Assembly (NCBI GenBank): GCA_900548975.1
Contig: URMS01000002.1
Location: 103,673-167,672 of the forward strand
Length of the DNA stretch: 64,000 nucleotides
Reading direction: 5' to 3'
DNA from: an uncultured Porphyromonadaceae bacterium
Lineage (GTDB): Bacteria > Bacteroidota > Bacteroidia > Bacteroidales > Muribaculaceae
The notes below the pieces were generated by a model. The model saw only the letters and a program-made list of their open reading frames with translations. It was not told the DNA's origin and searched no databases. Of this stretch, positions 51,006 through 60,097 are shown one piece after another. The position numbers were made by a program, and so were the translations under genes. How positions within the stretch are numbered: position 1 is the stretch's first letter; every line of letters starts with the position of its first letter.

Positions 51006-52757
51006 TTAGAGTTCTTTTTCATAATATCCGCTCACTTTGGCGCGGACATCGCGCAGAGTTATCGTCTGTGAGGGTGTGAGCACGGCGCCCGACTGGTCGC
51101 TGACCACACGGGCCTCGAAAGTCACGCCGTCGAGATGGCGTATCTCGCCCTGCATGACAATGCGGATAGGTGCGTCGGTGGTATTTGCAGGGAGTTCCGA
51201 CTCGGTGACGATTGTCACGCCGCTGATACGGTTGCCGTTCACGTCGATAGGATATGCTGTGATCGATGCACCCAGAGGTGCATTGTTCGATGCTGTGGCC
51301 GTGACAGTGAGTTCGGAGATGGTGATGGCGTCGACGTCCTCGTCGTTCCAACCGTCCTTGGTATCGCTGTACACTATAACCGAACCGGCATTGAGAGACA
51401 GGGGTGCCATTAGTTCGTAGCGGCCGGTGACACCGGATATATTGCGTCCGAGAGCGAAATCGCTCACAGCGCCCTGCTTGATTCCGGGATTGTCGAGCTC
51501 TATGCCGATACGGTCGGGAAGACCTTTTACAGTGCTTGTGGCCGGGGTGGCAAGCAGATCGCCAAGAGTCGAGAAGCGAACGAATTCTGGCGAAGCGAAG
51601 GCTGCCGGAACACTGAGGTCGGCATCGGTGGGTGCGAGCACGAAATTATACGGGCCGCTTACGCCCTTGGCATAGCCGATGGTGATTTCGTTGACATCGG
51701 GCGAGAAAGGACGGTTGGCATCGCCAGTACGCATGGCCGTGAGGGTGATGCCAGTGCGGCATTCGAGATCGTAGTCGGCCACGGGGTTGTTCACCTGAAG
51801 ATAAATCTGAGGGTTGGCAAGAGAGATGTCGGTCTGCTCACCGCCGAGGAAATCGGGAATGTCGGTGAGATCTACGGGATCTATGTCCATGCCTTCGAGT
51901 TCATAGCTGATAACACCCGAAAAAGCATTGATGGTCATGGCATCGAGATGATATGTGAGCTGAAGGTCGATGCTCTGGGGCAGAGTTGTGCCGCCCTGTG
52001 CGGTGAGCGCGAGACGGCCGTCGGTCACGCGGAATTCGCTGTCGAAATGCAACGAATGATTCTCGATCTTGCAACCGTTGGCGGCGAAGTCGATGGCTGT
52101 GGCCGTGAGCGAAGCCTGAGCAGTGTTGCCTGCCACAGAGTAGGAACCGATGGTCCATACACCGGTAGCGGGGTCGTAGCTGCCGGTCGATGTGCTTGCA
52201 GTGAGACCTTTGGGCATGCTGATATTAAGATCGGAGAAAGTCATATCCGACAGACGGCCGGCAACACCAATAGCCTCGAAATTGATTCGGAATGTCATGG
52301 GCTGCACCTGTGCCGAATTAAGAGCGACGATAGACTTGTCGATATTCCCCGACGAGTAGCTCAGATCGTTGCCCATCGCCTCGACCTGATATTCGAGAGT
52401 CTGCGCCCCGGGAAGTGTTCCGGCCACAAGCTGAAGAGTGCGACGCGACGGTGCCAGAGACGGAGCCGAAGCCGTTACCTTATCGATGTATATGGGGTCG
52501 GAACTGAAGTCGCCGCTCTCGGTGAGAGCGTAAAATTCCTTACCCTCGATATTTACTATCTGAATCTTGCTGTCTTCATCGATGGAAATGATGTCGGAGA
52601 GCACTATCGGGTCGATATTCACCGGTACTGTAAGATTATCGACCGTCACGCGGGTGGTGGTATCGATATCCGACAGGTCGTAGTTATCGTCGACACAGGC
52701 GGTGGCAACCACACACAGAGCCGGAATAACTAACCGACTTGCTAATTTGATCTGCAT
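51006..52757 (-). CDS. 583-residue exported lipoprotein, partner of the DUF5723 protein, unknown function
   Basis: A lipoprotein signal ends in the lipobox ATAC (MQIKLASRLVIPALCVVATAC). The mature protein is almost entirely beta-strand, in repeating ~90-residue units that each carry a sentence such as SYSVAGNTAQASLTATAID or ISGVTGRYELMAPLSLNAG, consistent with tandem Ig-like or beta-sandwich domains. It is followed after 15 bases by the DUF5723 barrel and shares a terminator with it, which suggests a surface-lipoprotein/barrel pair. No SusD features. Family not recognised with confidence. Confidence 0.75.
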   Translation of the reverse strand: MQIKLASRLVIPALCVVATACVDDNYDLSDIDTTTRVTVDNLTVPVNIDPIVLSDIISIDEDSKIQIVNIEGKEFYALTESGDFSSDPIYIDKVTASAPSLAPSRRTLQLVAGTLPGAQTLEYQVEAMGNDLSYSSGNIDKSIVALNSAQVQPMTFRINFEAIGVAGRLSDMTFSDLNISMPKGLTASTSTGSYDPATGVWTIGSYSVAGNTAQASLTATAIDFAANGCKIENHSLHFDSEFRVTDGRLALTAQGGTTLPQSIDLQLTYHLDAMTINAFSGVISYELEGMDIDPVDLTDIPDFLGGEQTDISLANPQIYLQVNNPVADYDLECRTGITLTAMRTGDANRPFSPDVNEITIGYAKGVSGPYNFVLAPTDADLSVPAAFASPEFVRFSTLGDLLATPATSTVKGLPDRIGIELDNPGIKQGAVSDFALGRNISGVTGRYELMAPLSLNAGSVIVYSDTKDGWNDEDVDAITISELTVTATASNNAPLGASITAYPIDVNGNRISGVTIVTESELPANTTDAPIRIVMQGEIRHLDGVTFEARVVSDQSGAVLTPSQTITLRDVRAKVSGYYEKEL

Positions 52758-52815
52758 AATGATGGTTAATAGTTATAATGGTTGAAAAAGAATAAACATA
52801 TCGTAAAAAACGCCG

Positions 52816-52823
52816 CAAAGTTA
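52816..52823 (-). promoter_or_regulatory. promoter of the lipoprotein-DUF5723 operon
   Basis: TAACTTTG on the minus strand, about 58 bases before the start codon. Confidence 0.65.
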
Positions 52824-52904
52824 GTGAAAAATTCTTAACAAACAGCTATCTGTTCGCATATTTATCGCCATTTATAGTCGTTTTGTCGCCCGCTATCGCA
52901 TATA

Positions 52905-52952
52905 CACAAAAAAACGAATGCGCAAACCGCTGCAATCGAACGGTTTGCGCAT
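52905..52952 (-). terminator. intrinsic terminator of tRNA-Gln
   Basis: A perfect 12-bp stem ATGCGCAAACCG/CGGTTTGCGCAT with an 11-base loop followed on the minus strand by TCGTTTTTTT. Confidence 0.9.
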
Positions 52953-52957
52953 ATCAC

Positions 52958-53030
52958 GTAGTCCCACCAGGATTCGAACCTAGACAGACAGTACCAAAAA
53001 CTGTAGTGCTACCATTACACCATAGGACTA
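52958..53030 (-). tRNA. tRNA-Gln (TTG anticodon)
   Basis: A 72-73-base cloverleaf. TAGTCCT pairs with GGGACTA, the U1-A72 start typical of tRNA-Gln. Anticodon stem ACAGT/ACTGT with loop TTTTGGT gives TTG. Confidence 0.94.
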
Positions 53031-53062
53031 TCCTTTGCTCAGGCTCATGGCCTAAAGCGCTG

Positions 53063-53070
53063 CAAAGTTA
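53063..53070 (-). promoter_or_regulatory. promoter of tRNA-Gln
   Basis: TAACTTTG on the minus strand, 32 bases before the mature tRNA. Confidence 0.65.
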
Positions 53071-53099
53071 GAAATTTTCTGTCAATCCACCAAAATTAA

Positions 53100-54458
53100 T
53101 TACACGGTATAGCCGATGTAGGTGGAGGGACTGAGGGCGTGGAGCTCGGCGCGGACAGACTCGGAGATGCCTTCGAGCGAGTCGATGAAGGCGGATATGG
53201 CGGCTTCGTCGACAACCGAGTTTGTACGTGTGAGGGCCTTCAGGGCCTCATAGGGCTTGGGATAGCCTTCGCGGCGGAGGATGGTCTGTATGCCCTCGGC
53301 CACGACGCTCCAGCAGTCGTTGAGGTCGGCGTCGATGGCGGCACGGTTGAGGATGAGCTTGCCGAGACCCTTGAGGGTGGATTCGACAGCGATAAGGGTG
53401 TGGGCCAGAGGCACGCCGATGTTGCGGAGCACGGTCGAGTCGGTGAGGTCGCGCTGCAGACGCGATATGGGCAGCTTGGCGGCCAGATGCTCAAACAGTG
53501 CGTTGGCCACGCCGAGATTGCCTTCGGAGTTCTCGAAGTCGATGGGGTTGACCTTGTGGGGCATTGCCGACGAGCCGACTTCTCCGGCCTTGATTTTCTG
53601 CTTGAAATAGTTCATCGATATATACGACCACATGTCGCGGTCGAGGTCGACGATGATGGTGTTGATACGCTTGAGAGCGTCGAATGCAGCGGCCAGCGAG
53701 TCGTAGTTCGATATCTGTGTGGTGAAGTATTCGCGCTGTAGGCCAAGACGTTCTTTGAGGAATGTATGGGCGAATTCGCGCCAGTCGATGCCCGGATAGG
53801 CTGCGAGGTGGGCGTTGAAGTTGCCGGTTGCGCCGCCGAATTTACCGGTGGCCGGCACAGCTGCGAGTGCCTCGATCTGGCGCACAAGACGCTCGAGGAA
53901 CACGGCGATTTCCTTGCCAAGGGTCGTGGGCGATGCGGGCTGACCGTGGGTCTTGGCGAGCATGGGCACGTCGGCATACTCCATGGCGAGCTCGGAGAGC
54001 TTGTCGGTGAGGCGCTTGAAGGCGGGGCGCATCACTTCCTCGATGGCGTCGGAAAGAGCCATGGGGAACGAAGTGTTATTGATGTCCTGCGATGTCAGGC
54101 CGAAGTGAATGAACTCCTTGCGGTCGGCGAGTCCGAGAGCGTCGAACTGCTCCTTGAGATAGTATTCTACCGCTTTAACATCGTGGTTGGTAGTCTGCTC
54201 GATGGTCTTGATTTTTTCTGCTTCGGCAGGAGTGAAGACATCGGGCTCGTAGATACGGCGCAAAGCATCGACAGTGTCGGCGTCGAGAGGCGGCAGCTGA
54301 GGCAGTCCTGCTTCCGAAAGAGCGATGAAATATTCGATTTCAACTTTCACACGGTAGCGTATGATAGCATACTCCGAGAAATAATCGGCCAACTGTCCGC
54401 ACTTGCCGCGATAACGGCCGTCAACGGGCGAAATGGCTGTTAAATTGCTGAGTTCCAT
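53100..54458 (-). CDS. purB: adenylosuccinate lyase
   Basis: 452 residues of the fumarase/aspartase superfamily. It splits adenylosuccinate to AMP and SAICAR to AICAR in purine synthesis. The signature SSAMPHKVNPIDFENSEG is present, the catalytic histidine region is KTHGQPASPTT, and FGLTSQDINNT is a conserved active-site segment. The first 38 bases overlap the 3' end of glsB in another frame, so purB is translated from the glsA-glsB-purB transcript or from an internal promoter. Confidence 0.96.
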   Translation of the reverse strand: MELSNLTAISPVDGRYRGKCGQLADYFSEYAIIRYRVKVEIEYFIALSEAGLPQLPPLDADTVDALRRIYEPDVFTPAEAEKIKTIEQTTNHDVKAVEYYLKEQFDALGLADRKEFIHFGLTSQDINNTSFPMALSDAIEEVMRPAFKRLTDKLSELAMEYADVPMLAKTHGQPASPTTLGKEIAVFLERLVRQIEALAAVPATGKFGGATGNFNAHLAAYPGIDWREFAHTFLKERLGLQREYFTTQISNYDSLAAAFDALKRINTIIVDLDRDMWSYISMNYFKQKIKAGEVGSSAMPHKVNPIDFENSEGNLGVANALFEHLAAKLPISRLQRDLTDSTVLRNIGVPLAHTLIAVESTLKGLGKLILNRAAIDADLNDCWSVVAEGIQTILRREGYPKPYEALKALTRTNSVVDEAAISAFIDSLEGISESVRAELHALSPSTYIGYTV

Positions 54459-55395
54459 TCGTTAAAAGTGGTTGAAAGGTATCTATATGACGTTGTTTCT
54501 TTTCTTCGAAAATTTCATCGATGGCAAAGAAGATGCCGCTTTCCTCGACATCGCCGAATTCATCGTTGATAGCCGTGCCGAACATACGCATCGTGGGCGA
54601 CAGACCCATGTAGGCGTGTACCAGCGGCGGAATATTGTCGCCATGGCTGCGAACTACGGTATTGAGTATGCGGAAGTCGGCCTTGAAGTCGCCGCCGTTG
54701 AAGATCTTGTCGAGCTCAGCCGGATCGGCTCCTGTCTGCAGCGGCCGCAGAGGCCACACCAGGCGGTCGGGATCGGGGAAATATTTATGGAGAAAATGCA
54801 ATATGAGGTCGCGGCACACTGCCGTGTAGCTCGGATACATGGTCACCTTGCCGAAAAGGTATTTGAGTTCGGGATAGACCACTGTGAGCGAGCCAAGACC
54901 GTCCCACAGATTGTCGAGCGCGTAGATAGCCTTGGAGCCGGCGCGCGATGACTGGTACTCGGGCCTTACGAATGAGCGCCCGAGTTCGAGCGTATATGGC
55001 AGATACTCTGTCATGAAGCGAGGCGAAAAGCCAAACATGTGTGCCGTGGCAATACGCGGACTTCCATCGGGCTTTATCTCTATGTCGCGTCCGCAGATAA
55101 AGCGGTATCCGCCCAGAATCAGTTTACTGTCCGGATCCCACACTATAAGCTGGCTACATGGTTTTTCCATGGTATCGAATTCATCGATATCGCATGCCTT
55201 ACCTGTGCCGCCACCTGCCGTTCGGAAAGCGATTTCACGCAGACGCCCTATCTCGCGCATTACATTGGGCGCGTTGTGGGCCGTTACCACATATATCTCG
55301 TTGCCGCCCTTGTTGGTTTTCCTGAGAAAACGCGCGGGTGTAAGCTCCGATTCGATCAGAGCGCAGTCAACAGGGTCTATTATCGGTAGATTCAT
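54421..55395 (-). CDS. glsB: glycine lipid N-acyltransferase GlsB-like (GNAT family)
   Basis: 324 residues of the Acetyltransf_5/OlsB-like group. In Bacteroides thetaiotaomicron GlsB N-acylates glycine with a 3-hydroxy fatty acid, and GlsA then O-acylates it to make glycine lipids. The region YTLELGRSFVRPEYQSS and the GKVTMYPSY segment are family hallmarks. It is translationally coupled to glsA (4-base overlap). Its 3' end overlaps purB by 38 bases. Confidence 0.85.
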   Translation of the reverse strand: MNLPIIDPVDCALIESELTPARFLRKTNKGGNEIYVVTAHNAPNVMREIGRLREIAFRTAGGGTGKACDIDEFDTMEKPCSQLIVWDPDSKLILGGYRFICGRDIEIKPDGSPRIATAHMFGFSPRFMTEYLPYTLELGRSFVRPEYQSSRAGSKAIYALDNLWDGLGSLTVVYPELKYLFGKVTMYPSYTAVCRDLILHFLHKYFPDPDRLVWPLRPLQTGADPAELDKIFNGGDFKADFRILNTVVRSHGDNIPPLVHAYMGLSPTMRMFGTAINDEFGDVEESGIFFAIDEIFEEKKQRHIDTFQPLLTNGTQQFNSHFAR

Positions 55396-56237
55396 ATCGA
55401 TGAATTATATTCGGAAGGTAGTGAGTACACTATGCGGCGGATCTCGTCGGCCCGAAGAGAGGCTTCTGAGCGGTCTCCGAGACTGGCCGGACTTATGGGG
55501 CGCCCGCATGTGAGGGTGAAACTTTTGCCGGCGGCGCGGAAGACCTCGCGCGGCAGCAGAACCATTTCTATGTTGAATTTTATGCCGAGACATTTGCGAC
55601 GCTGCGCCAGACGGTAGAACGACGCCGAATTCTCGCCCTGAAAGTGAACAGGCACTATCGGGCGGTGACATTCGATGGCCTTCTTGACAAACATACGGCG
55701 CCAGTGCAGATCGGCAATACTGCCGTCGGGCTGCAGCCGCGACACAAGGCCCGCGGGATAGACAACCACGGGAGCATCGCCGGCAAAGGCTGCGTCGAGG
55801 GTCGACACATCGCCTCGGTTCTGGGCGCCGTGCTTGTTGACCGGCACGAAACAGTCGCCCAGGGGCTCGACGGCCTTGAGAAGGTCGTTGACCACGAAGC
55901 GGGGCGTCACGCCATAGTGGCGGCTCAGCCATGCTATCATGCAGATGCCGTCGAGTCCGCCGAGGGGATGGTTCGAGGCCACAATGATGCGCGGATCCGC
56001 AGGAAGATTTTCCTCACCGCGCACCTCGAGCCGCACTCCCAGCCGCTCCACCACATGCTCGCAGAAATCGGCGTCGCGCCGCGGATAGGCGGTTTCGAGC
56101 AGATCGTTGAGAGCATCCTGGCACACAAGGCGTTCGAGCCAGCGCACAGCGAAGCGCGGCACCATACGCGCCTTCCGGCCGAGTTTGTCGGCCAGAACAG
56201 CGCCTACGTCTATTTTTATCGGACCTTGTGAGTTCAA
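55392..56237 (-). CDS. glsA: glycine lipid O-acyltransferase GlsA-like (PlsC-type)
   Basis: About 281 residues of the PlsC/LPLAT family, the partner of GlsB. The acyltransferase motif is degenerate (SNHPLGGLDGICM, with histidine of the HX4D pattern kept as H-x4-D) and VVYPAGLVSR follows. No ATG lies at the family N-terminus: the conserved part begins PIKIDVGAVL, so a TTG start at 56237 (or 56255) is proposed. A TTG at 56270 is excluded because the promoter box overlaps it. It is the first gene of glsA-glsB-purB. Confidence 0.82.
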   Translation of the reverse strand: MNSQGPIKIDVGAVLADKLGRKARMVPRFAVRWLERLVCQDALNDLLETAYPRRDADFCEHVVERLGVRLEVRGEENLPADPRIIVASNHPLGGLDGICMIAWLSRHYGVTPRFVVNDLLKAVEPLGDCFVPVNKHGAQNRGDVSTLDAAFAGDAPVVVYPAGLVSRLQPDGSIADLHWRRMFVKKAIECHRPIVPVHFQGENSASFYRLAQRRKCLGIKFNIEMVLLPREVFRAAGKSFTLTCGRPISPASLGDRSEASLRADEIRRIVYSLPSEYNSSI

Positions 56238-56267
56238 AGCATTTGTCGCTGACAATGATTTAAGCTG

Positions 56268-56275
56268 CAAAGATA
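56268..56275 (-). promoter_or_regulatory. promoter of glsA-glsB(-purB)
   Basis: TATCTTTG on the minus strand, exact TAnnTTTG, about 30 bases before the proposed TTG start. Confidence 0.65.
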
Positions 56276-56291
56276 CGAATTTTTTCTTTCT

Positions 56292-58352
56292 TCAGCGATA
56301 GTATGTGCCCGAGTAAACGGTCACGGCCGGGCCGGTCATGAGAATATGGCCGGTAGCGGGGTCGATATCGACATGCAGATTGCCGCCTATGAGCCTGACT
56401 GTCATGGGCCAGCGTGCGCGCCCTGTGGCTACGGCAGCGGCGGCGGCCGCACAGGCGCCCGTACCGCAGGCCATGGTCTCGCCGGCGCCGCGCTCCCACG
56501 CGCGCATCGACAGGGTATCGGGCGAGTCGACACGCACAAATTCTATATTAGCCTTCTCGGGCCATATGCCGTGGCACTCGAGTGCCGGGCCGAGTGTGCT
56601 CACGATATCGCCGTCGAAACTGTCGACAAACACTACGCCGTGAGGGTTGCCCATCGACACGGCGGTGACGGCTACCGTGCGGCCCGCGGCCTCGACAGGC
56701 TGCTCTATCATACGCTCGCCGTCGAAAACCACCGGAACGTCGGCCGGCGCCATGCGCGGCAGCCCCATGTCGACGGTAACGGTGTCGGTGAGACCGTCGA
56801 TGCCGGCATGTATGTCGACCGTCTTGAGACCGCTGAGGGTCTCGACAGTGATATGCTCTTTATGCACTATCCGGTTGTCGTAGATATATTTGGCGACACA
56901 GCGTATGCCGTTGCCGCACATCTGGGCCTCGGAGCCGTCGGCATTGAAAATGCGCATGCGGCAGTCGGCAACATCGCTCGGCAGTATGGCGATGATTCCG
57001 TCGGAGCCTATGCCCGTGTGGCGTCGGCTCATCTCGACGGCCAGTTCGGGGAGCCGGTCGAGCGGACGCTCCATGCAGTCGACATATACGAAGTCGTTGC
57101 CGAGGCCGTGCATCTTTACGAAAGGTATGTTGGCCGGAGCGGAGGCAAGAGCCTGCCGCTTGCCCGAGGCCACAGTCACGATGGCATCACGAAGACGCGA
57201 CAGCCCCTCGCTGAGTATGCTGCGGGGCACTCCGATATTCATGCGCATGAATCCGGTGCCGGCATCGCCGAAAGTGCTGCCGTCGCTCAATGCCAGGCGC
57301 GCACGCCCGGTGAGCAGCGAAACCAGTTCGGGCTGCGAGAGGCCGAGACTGCGGAAATCGAGCCATATGGCAAAAGAGGCTTCGGGGGTATACATGCCCA
57401 CCTGCGGCAGCTCGCTGTCGAAGAAGGCGCGGGCATAGTCGACATTGGCCTGGAGATAGGCGAGGGCCTGGTCGAGCCATGCGCCGCCATGCTCGTAGGC
57501 GGCTTCGGTAGCCACCATTGCGGCGATGGGCGGCGCGTTGAACTCGCTCGCTGTCAGCCAGTCGAAAAACGGACGGCGCAGGCGCTCGGACTTGATGACG
57601 GTCCATGCGCTCACGATGCCGGGTATATTGAATGTCTTGGACGGCGCACCGAGCGTCACGGTAACCTCCTCGGCCTCGGGCGATACCGTGGCCGTAGGTA
57701 TGTGGCGGCGGCCGCCGAGCATCATGTCGCCGTATATTTCGTCGGATATCAGCACCATCCCGTGCTTTTTGCACACCGATGCCACACGTGCGAGCGTGGC
57801 GGCGTCCCACTGCAGGCCGATGGGATTGTGGGGATTGCACACGAACATCATGGTCGGATGCTCGCGGGCGATGACGTCTTCGAGACCGTCGAAGTCCATC
57901 TCATAGCGGTCTTTGCGCAGCCGCAGCGGATTATACACCGCACGGCGGCCGTTGCCCTCTATCACCGTGCGGAACGAATGGTATACCGGCGGCTGTATGA
58001 GCACCGCGTCGCCGGGACGGGTGAAGAAATTGATACACAGACTCAGGCCTTTCTTGAGTCCGGGCAGAAAGGTTATCTCATCGTGGGCCACCTCCCAGCC
58101 GTGGCGCCGACGCAGCCACGAGGTGATGCTCTCCCAGAATTCGCCGGGAGGCGTGGTATAGCCCAGCACTGCGTGGTTCAGACGGTTGCGAAGAGCCTCG
58201 ATAATACACGGACATGCCGGAAAATCCATATCGGCAATCCAGAAAGGCAGTAAATCATGACGCCCGAATTTGGCGTCCATTTCCTCGAATTTGGTTGCGC
58301 ACGTGTCGTGACGGTCCACGACACAGTCGAAATTGTAGATTTCCTCTTTCAT
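56292..58352 (-). CDS. fusion of a MalY/PatB-type aminotransferase and diaminopimelate epimerase (DapF)
   Basis: 686 residues in one uninterrupted frame. Residues 1-~395 are a fold-type I PLP enzyme of the MalY/PatB class (FWIADMDFP, HNPIG, PLP lysine Lys239 in APSKTFNIPG). After a short linker (~396-410), residues ~411-686 are a complete DapF beginning FVKMHGLGNDF, with catalytic Cys479 (MCGNGIRC) and Cys629 (ACGTGAC). DapF makes meso-diaminopimelate for lysine and peptidoglycan. In many Bacteroidota dapF lies beside the aminotransferase gene dapL, so the N-half may supply the aminotransferase, but MalY-type beta-lyase activity is equally possible. The promoter is nearly leaderless. Confidence 0.9.
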   Translation of the reverse strand: MKEEIYNFDCVVDRHDTCATKFEEMDAKFGRHDLLPFWIADMDFPACPCIIEALRNRLNHAVLGYTTPPGEFWESITSWLRRRHGWEVAHDEITFLPGLKKGLSLCINFFTRPGDAVLIQPPVYHSFRTVIEGNGRRAVYNPLRLRKDRYEMDFDGLEDVIAREHPTMMFVCNPHNPIGLQWDAATLARVASVCKKHGMVLISDEIYGDMMLGGRRHIPTATVSPEAEEVTVTLGAPSKTFNIPGIVSAWTVIKSERLRRPFFDWLTASEFNAPPIAAMVATEAAYEHGGAWLDQALAYLQANVDYARAFFDSELPQVGMYTPEASFAIWLDFRSLGLSQPELVSLLTGRARLALSDGSTFGDAGTGFMRMNIGVPRSILSEGLSRLRDAIVTVASGKRQALASAPANIPFVKMHGLGNDFVYVDCMERPLDRLPELAVEMSRRHTGIGSDGIIAILPSDVADCRMRIFNADGSEAQMCGNGIRCVAKYIYDNRIVHKEHITVETLSGLKTVDIHAGIDGLTDTVTVDMGLPRMAPADVPVVFDGERMIEQPVEAAGRTVAVTAVSMGNPHGVVFVDSFDGDIVSTLGPALECHGIWPEKANIEFVRVDSPDTLSMRAWERGAGETMACGTGACAAAAAAVATGRARWPMTVRLIGGNLHVDIDPATGHILMTGPAVTVYSGTYYR

Positions 58353-58357
58353 AAGGG

Positions 58358-58365
58358 CAAAGTTA
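58358..58365 (-). promoter_or_regulatory. promoter of the aminotransferase-DapF gene, nearly leaderless
   Basis: TAACTTTG on the minus strand, 5 bases before the ATG at 58352. Confidence 0.7.
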
Positions 58366-58410
58366 GCTATTTTGCACCAACCGGACAAAAGACATGTGGC
58401 GGGATTTTAT

Positions 58411-58418
58411 TACCTTTG
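58411..58418 (+). promoter_or_regulatory. promoter of the GH32 gene
   Basis: TACCTTTG, 26 bases before the ATG at 58444; divergent from the promoter at 58358. Confidence 0.7.
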
Positions 58419-58443
58419 CAAATCAATAACCAAAAACACAACC

Positions 58444-60084
58444 ATGCTAAAACGCTCTGTAATACTGCTCGCGGCAGTTTCGCTCGCCTCTGCGATATAT
58501 GCCGACGCCGCCGGGCAGACAATCAAAATTCAAAAGGACTATCTCATTTTCCCGGTATCACACGCCTGCGACCGCGTCCGCATAACTCTCGAGACCGACG
58601 GTATGGATCCGCTGCCCGTCGACATACGCCTGACCGACGGACAGGCCGACTATATGACTTTCAAGGACGTGTCGGCGCTCAAAGGCAAAAAAATAAAAAT
58701 AACAGCCGCCGACGGTGTAAAGGGCCTCGACAAAATAACCCAGGCCGACCGTATTCCCGACAGCGACATTATATATAAGGAGGCGAACAGGCCGCAATAT
58801 CACTTCACCACCCGCCGCGGATGGATCAATGACCCCAACGGCCTCATATACCACGACGGCGAGTATCACCTCTACTATCAGCACAATCCCTACGAGCGCG
58901 ACTGGGGCAACATGCATTGGGGTCACGCCGTGAGCCGCGACCTGGTACACTGGACCGAGCTCGCTCCGGCGCTCTACCCCGACACCACTGGCACCATGTT
59001 CTCGGGTTCGGCAGTGTACGACGCCGACAACACATCGGGCTTCGGCCGCGACGGCAAAGCACCTATGGTAGTGGCATACACCATCGATTCGCCCGACCGC
59101 GAGACACAGGGCATAGCATACAGCCTCGACAACGGACGGACCTTCACAAAATACGAAGGCAATCCGGTGATCGACAGCAAAGATACATGGAATACCCGCG
59201 ACACCCGCGACCCGCGTCTCTTCCGCTACAACGACCGCTGGGTGCTGGTGCTCAACGAGCGCGACGGTCACTCGATATACAACTCGACCAATCTGCGCGA
59301 CTGGACATTCAAAAGCCACATCACGGGCTTCTGGGAATGCCCCGACCTCTTCGAGCTACCGGTCGACGGCGACAGGAACAACACCATGTGGGTGATGTAC
59401 GGCGCATCGGGCACATACATGCTCGGCGACTTCGACGGCGAACGCTTCACTCCCCGCTCGGGCAAGCACCGCTTCGCCACCGGCAGCATATACGCCGCCC
59501 AGACTTTCAACGGCATTCCCGACTCCGACGGCCGACGAATACAGATCGGCTGGGGACGGCTGTCGCATCCGGGCATGAACTTCAACGGCATGATGCTGCT
59601 GCCCACCGAACTGTCGCTCAAAACGACCAAAGACGGCGTGCGCCTCGTTTCGAAGCCGGTGCGCGAAATCGAAGACATATGCGTGCCGGCCGGCAAGTGG
59701 CAGAACCTCGACCAGCAGCAACTCGCCGAAGTACTCGCACCTTTCGCCAAAGCCGACTGCCTGCGTCTGCGCGCCACCCTGCAGCTGTCGCATGCCACCA
59801 ACGCCTCGCTCCGCCTCGCCGGACAGGGTCTCCTCGACTACGATCTCAACGGCAACACCGTCAACGGTTCGTTCTATTCGCCCCAGGACCCCACAAGCAT
59901 GGAAATAACCGCCGACATCTATCTGGACCGCACATCGGTCGAAGTATTCATCGACGGCGGCCTCTTCTCCTGCTCCATGGGACGCACACTGCCCGCTGAC
60001 GGCGCCGAAGGCTTCCGCCTCGACGGCAACCGCGTGACCGTAAAATCCCTCGAGGTCTTCACCCTCCCCTCCATCTGGCAATAA
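58444..60084 (+). CDS. exported glycoside hydrolase family 32 fructanase (levanase/inulinase-like)
   Basis: 546 residues. A signal peptide (MLKRSVILLAAVSLASA) precedes a small beta domain (~25-110), the five-bladed propeller and a C-terminal beta-sandwich. The catalytic triad is complete: nucleophile Asp130 in WINDPNG, Asp256 in RDP and acid/base Glu298 in WECPD. The start at 58444 was chosen over an upstream in-frame region that overlaps the divergent gene. It cleaves beta-fructosides; endo or exo and levan or inulin cannot be told. No SusC/D pair or hybrid two-component sensor is nearby. A truncated second copy starts at 63896. Confidence 0.94.
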   Translation: MLKRSVILLAAVSLASAIYADAAGQTIKIQKDYLIFPVSHACDRVRITLETDGMDPLPVDIRLTDGQADYMTFKDVSALKGKKIKITAADGVKGLDKITQADRIPDSDIIYKEANRPQYHFTTRRGWINDPNGLIYHDGEYHLYYQHNPYERDWGNMHWGHAVSRDLVHWTELAPALYPDTTGTMFSGSAVYDADNTSGFGRDGKAPMVVAYTIDSPDRETQGIAYSLDNGRTFTKYEGNPVIDSKDTWNTRDTRDPRLFRYNDRWVLVLNERDGHSIYNSTNLRDWTFKSHITGFWECPDLFELPVDGDRNNTMWVMYGASGTYMLGDFDGERFTPRSGKHRFATGSIYAAQTFNGIPDSDGRRIQIGWGRLSHPGMNFNGMMLLPTELSLKTTKDGVRLVSKPVREIEDICVPAGKWQNLDQQQLAEVLAPFAKADCLRLRATLQLSHATNASLRLAGQGLLDYDLNGNTVNGSFYSPQDPTSMEITADIYLDRTSVEVFIDGGLFSCSMGRTLPADGAEGFRLDGNRVTVKSLEVFTLPSIWQ

Positions 60085-60097
60085 TTATTTATACATT

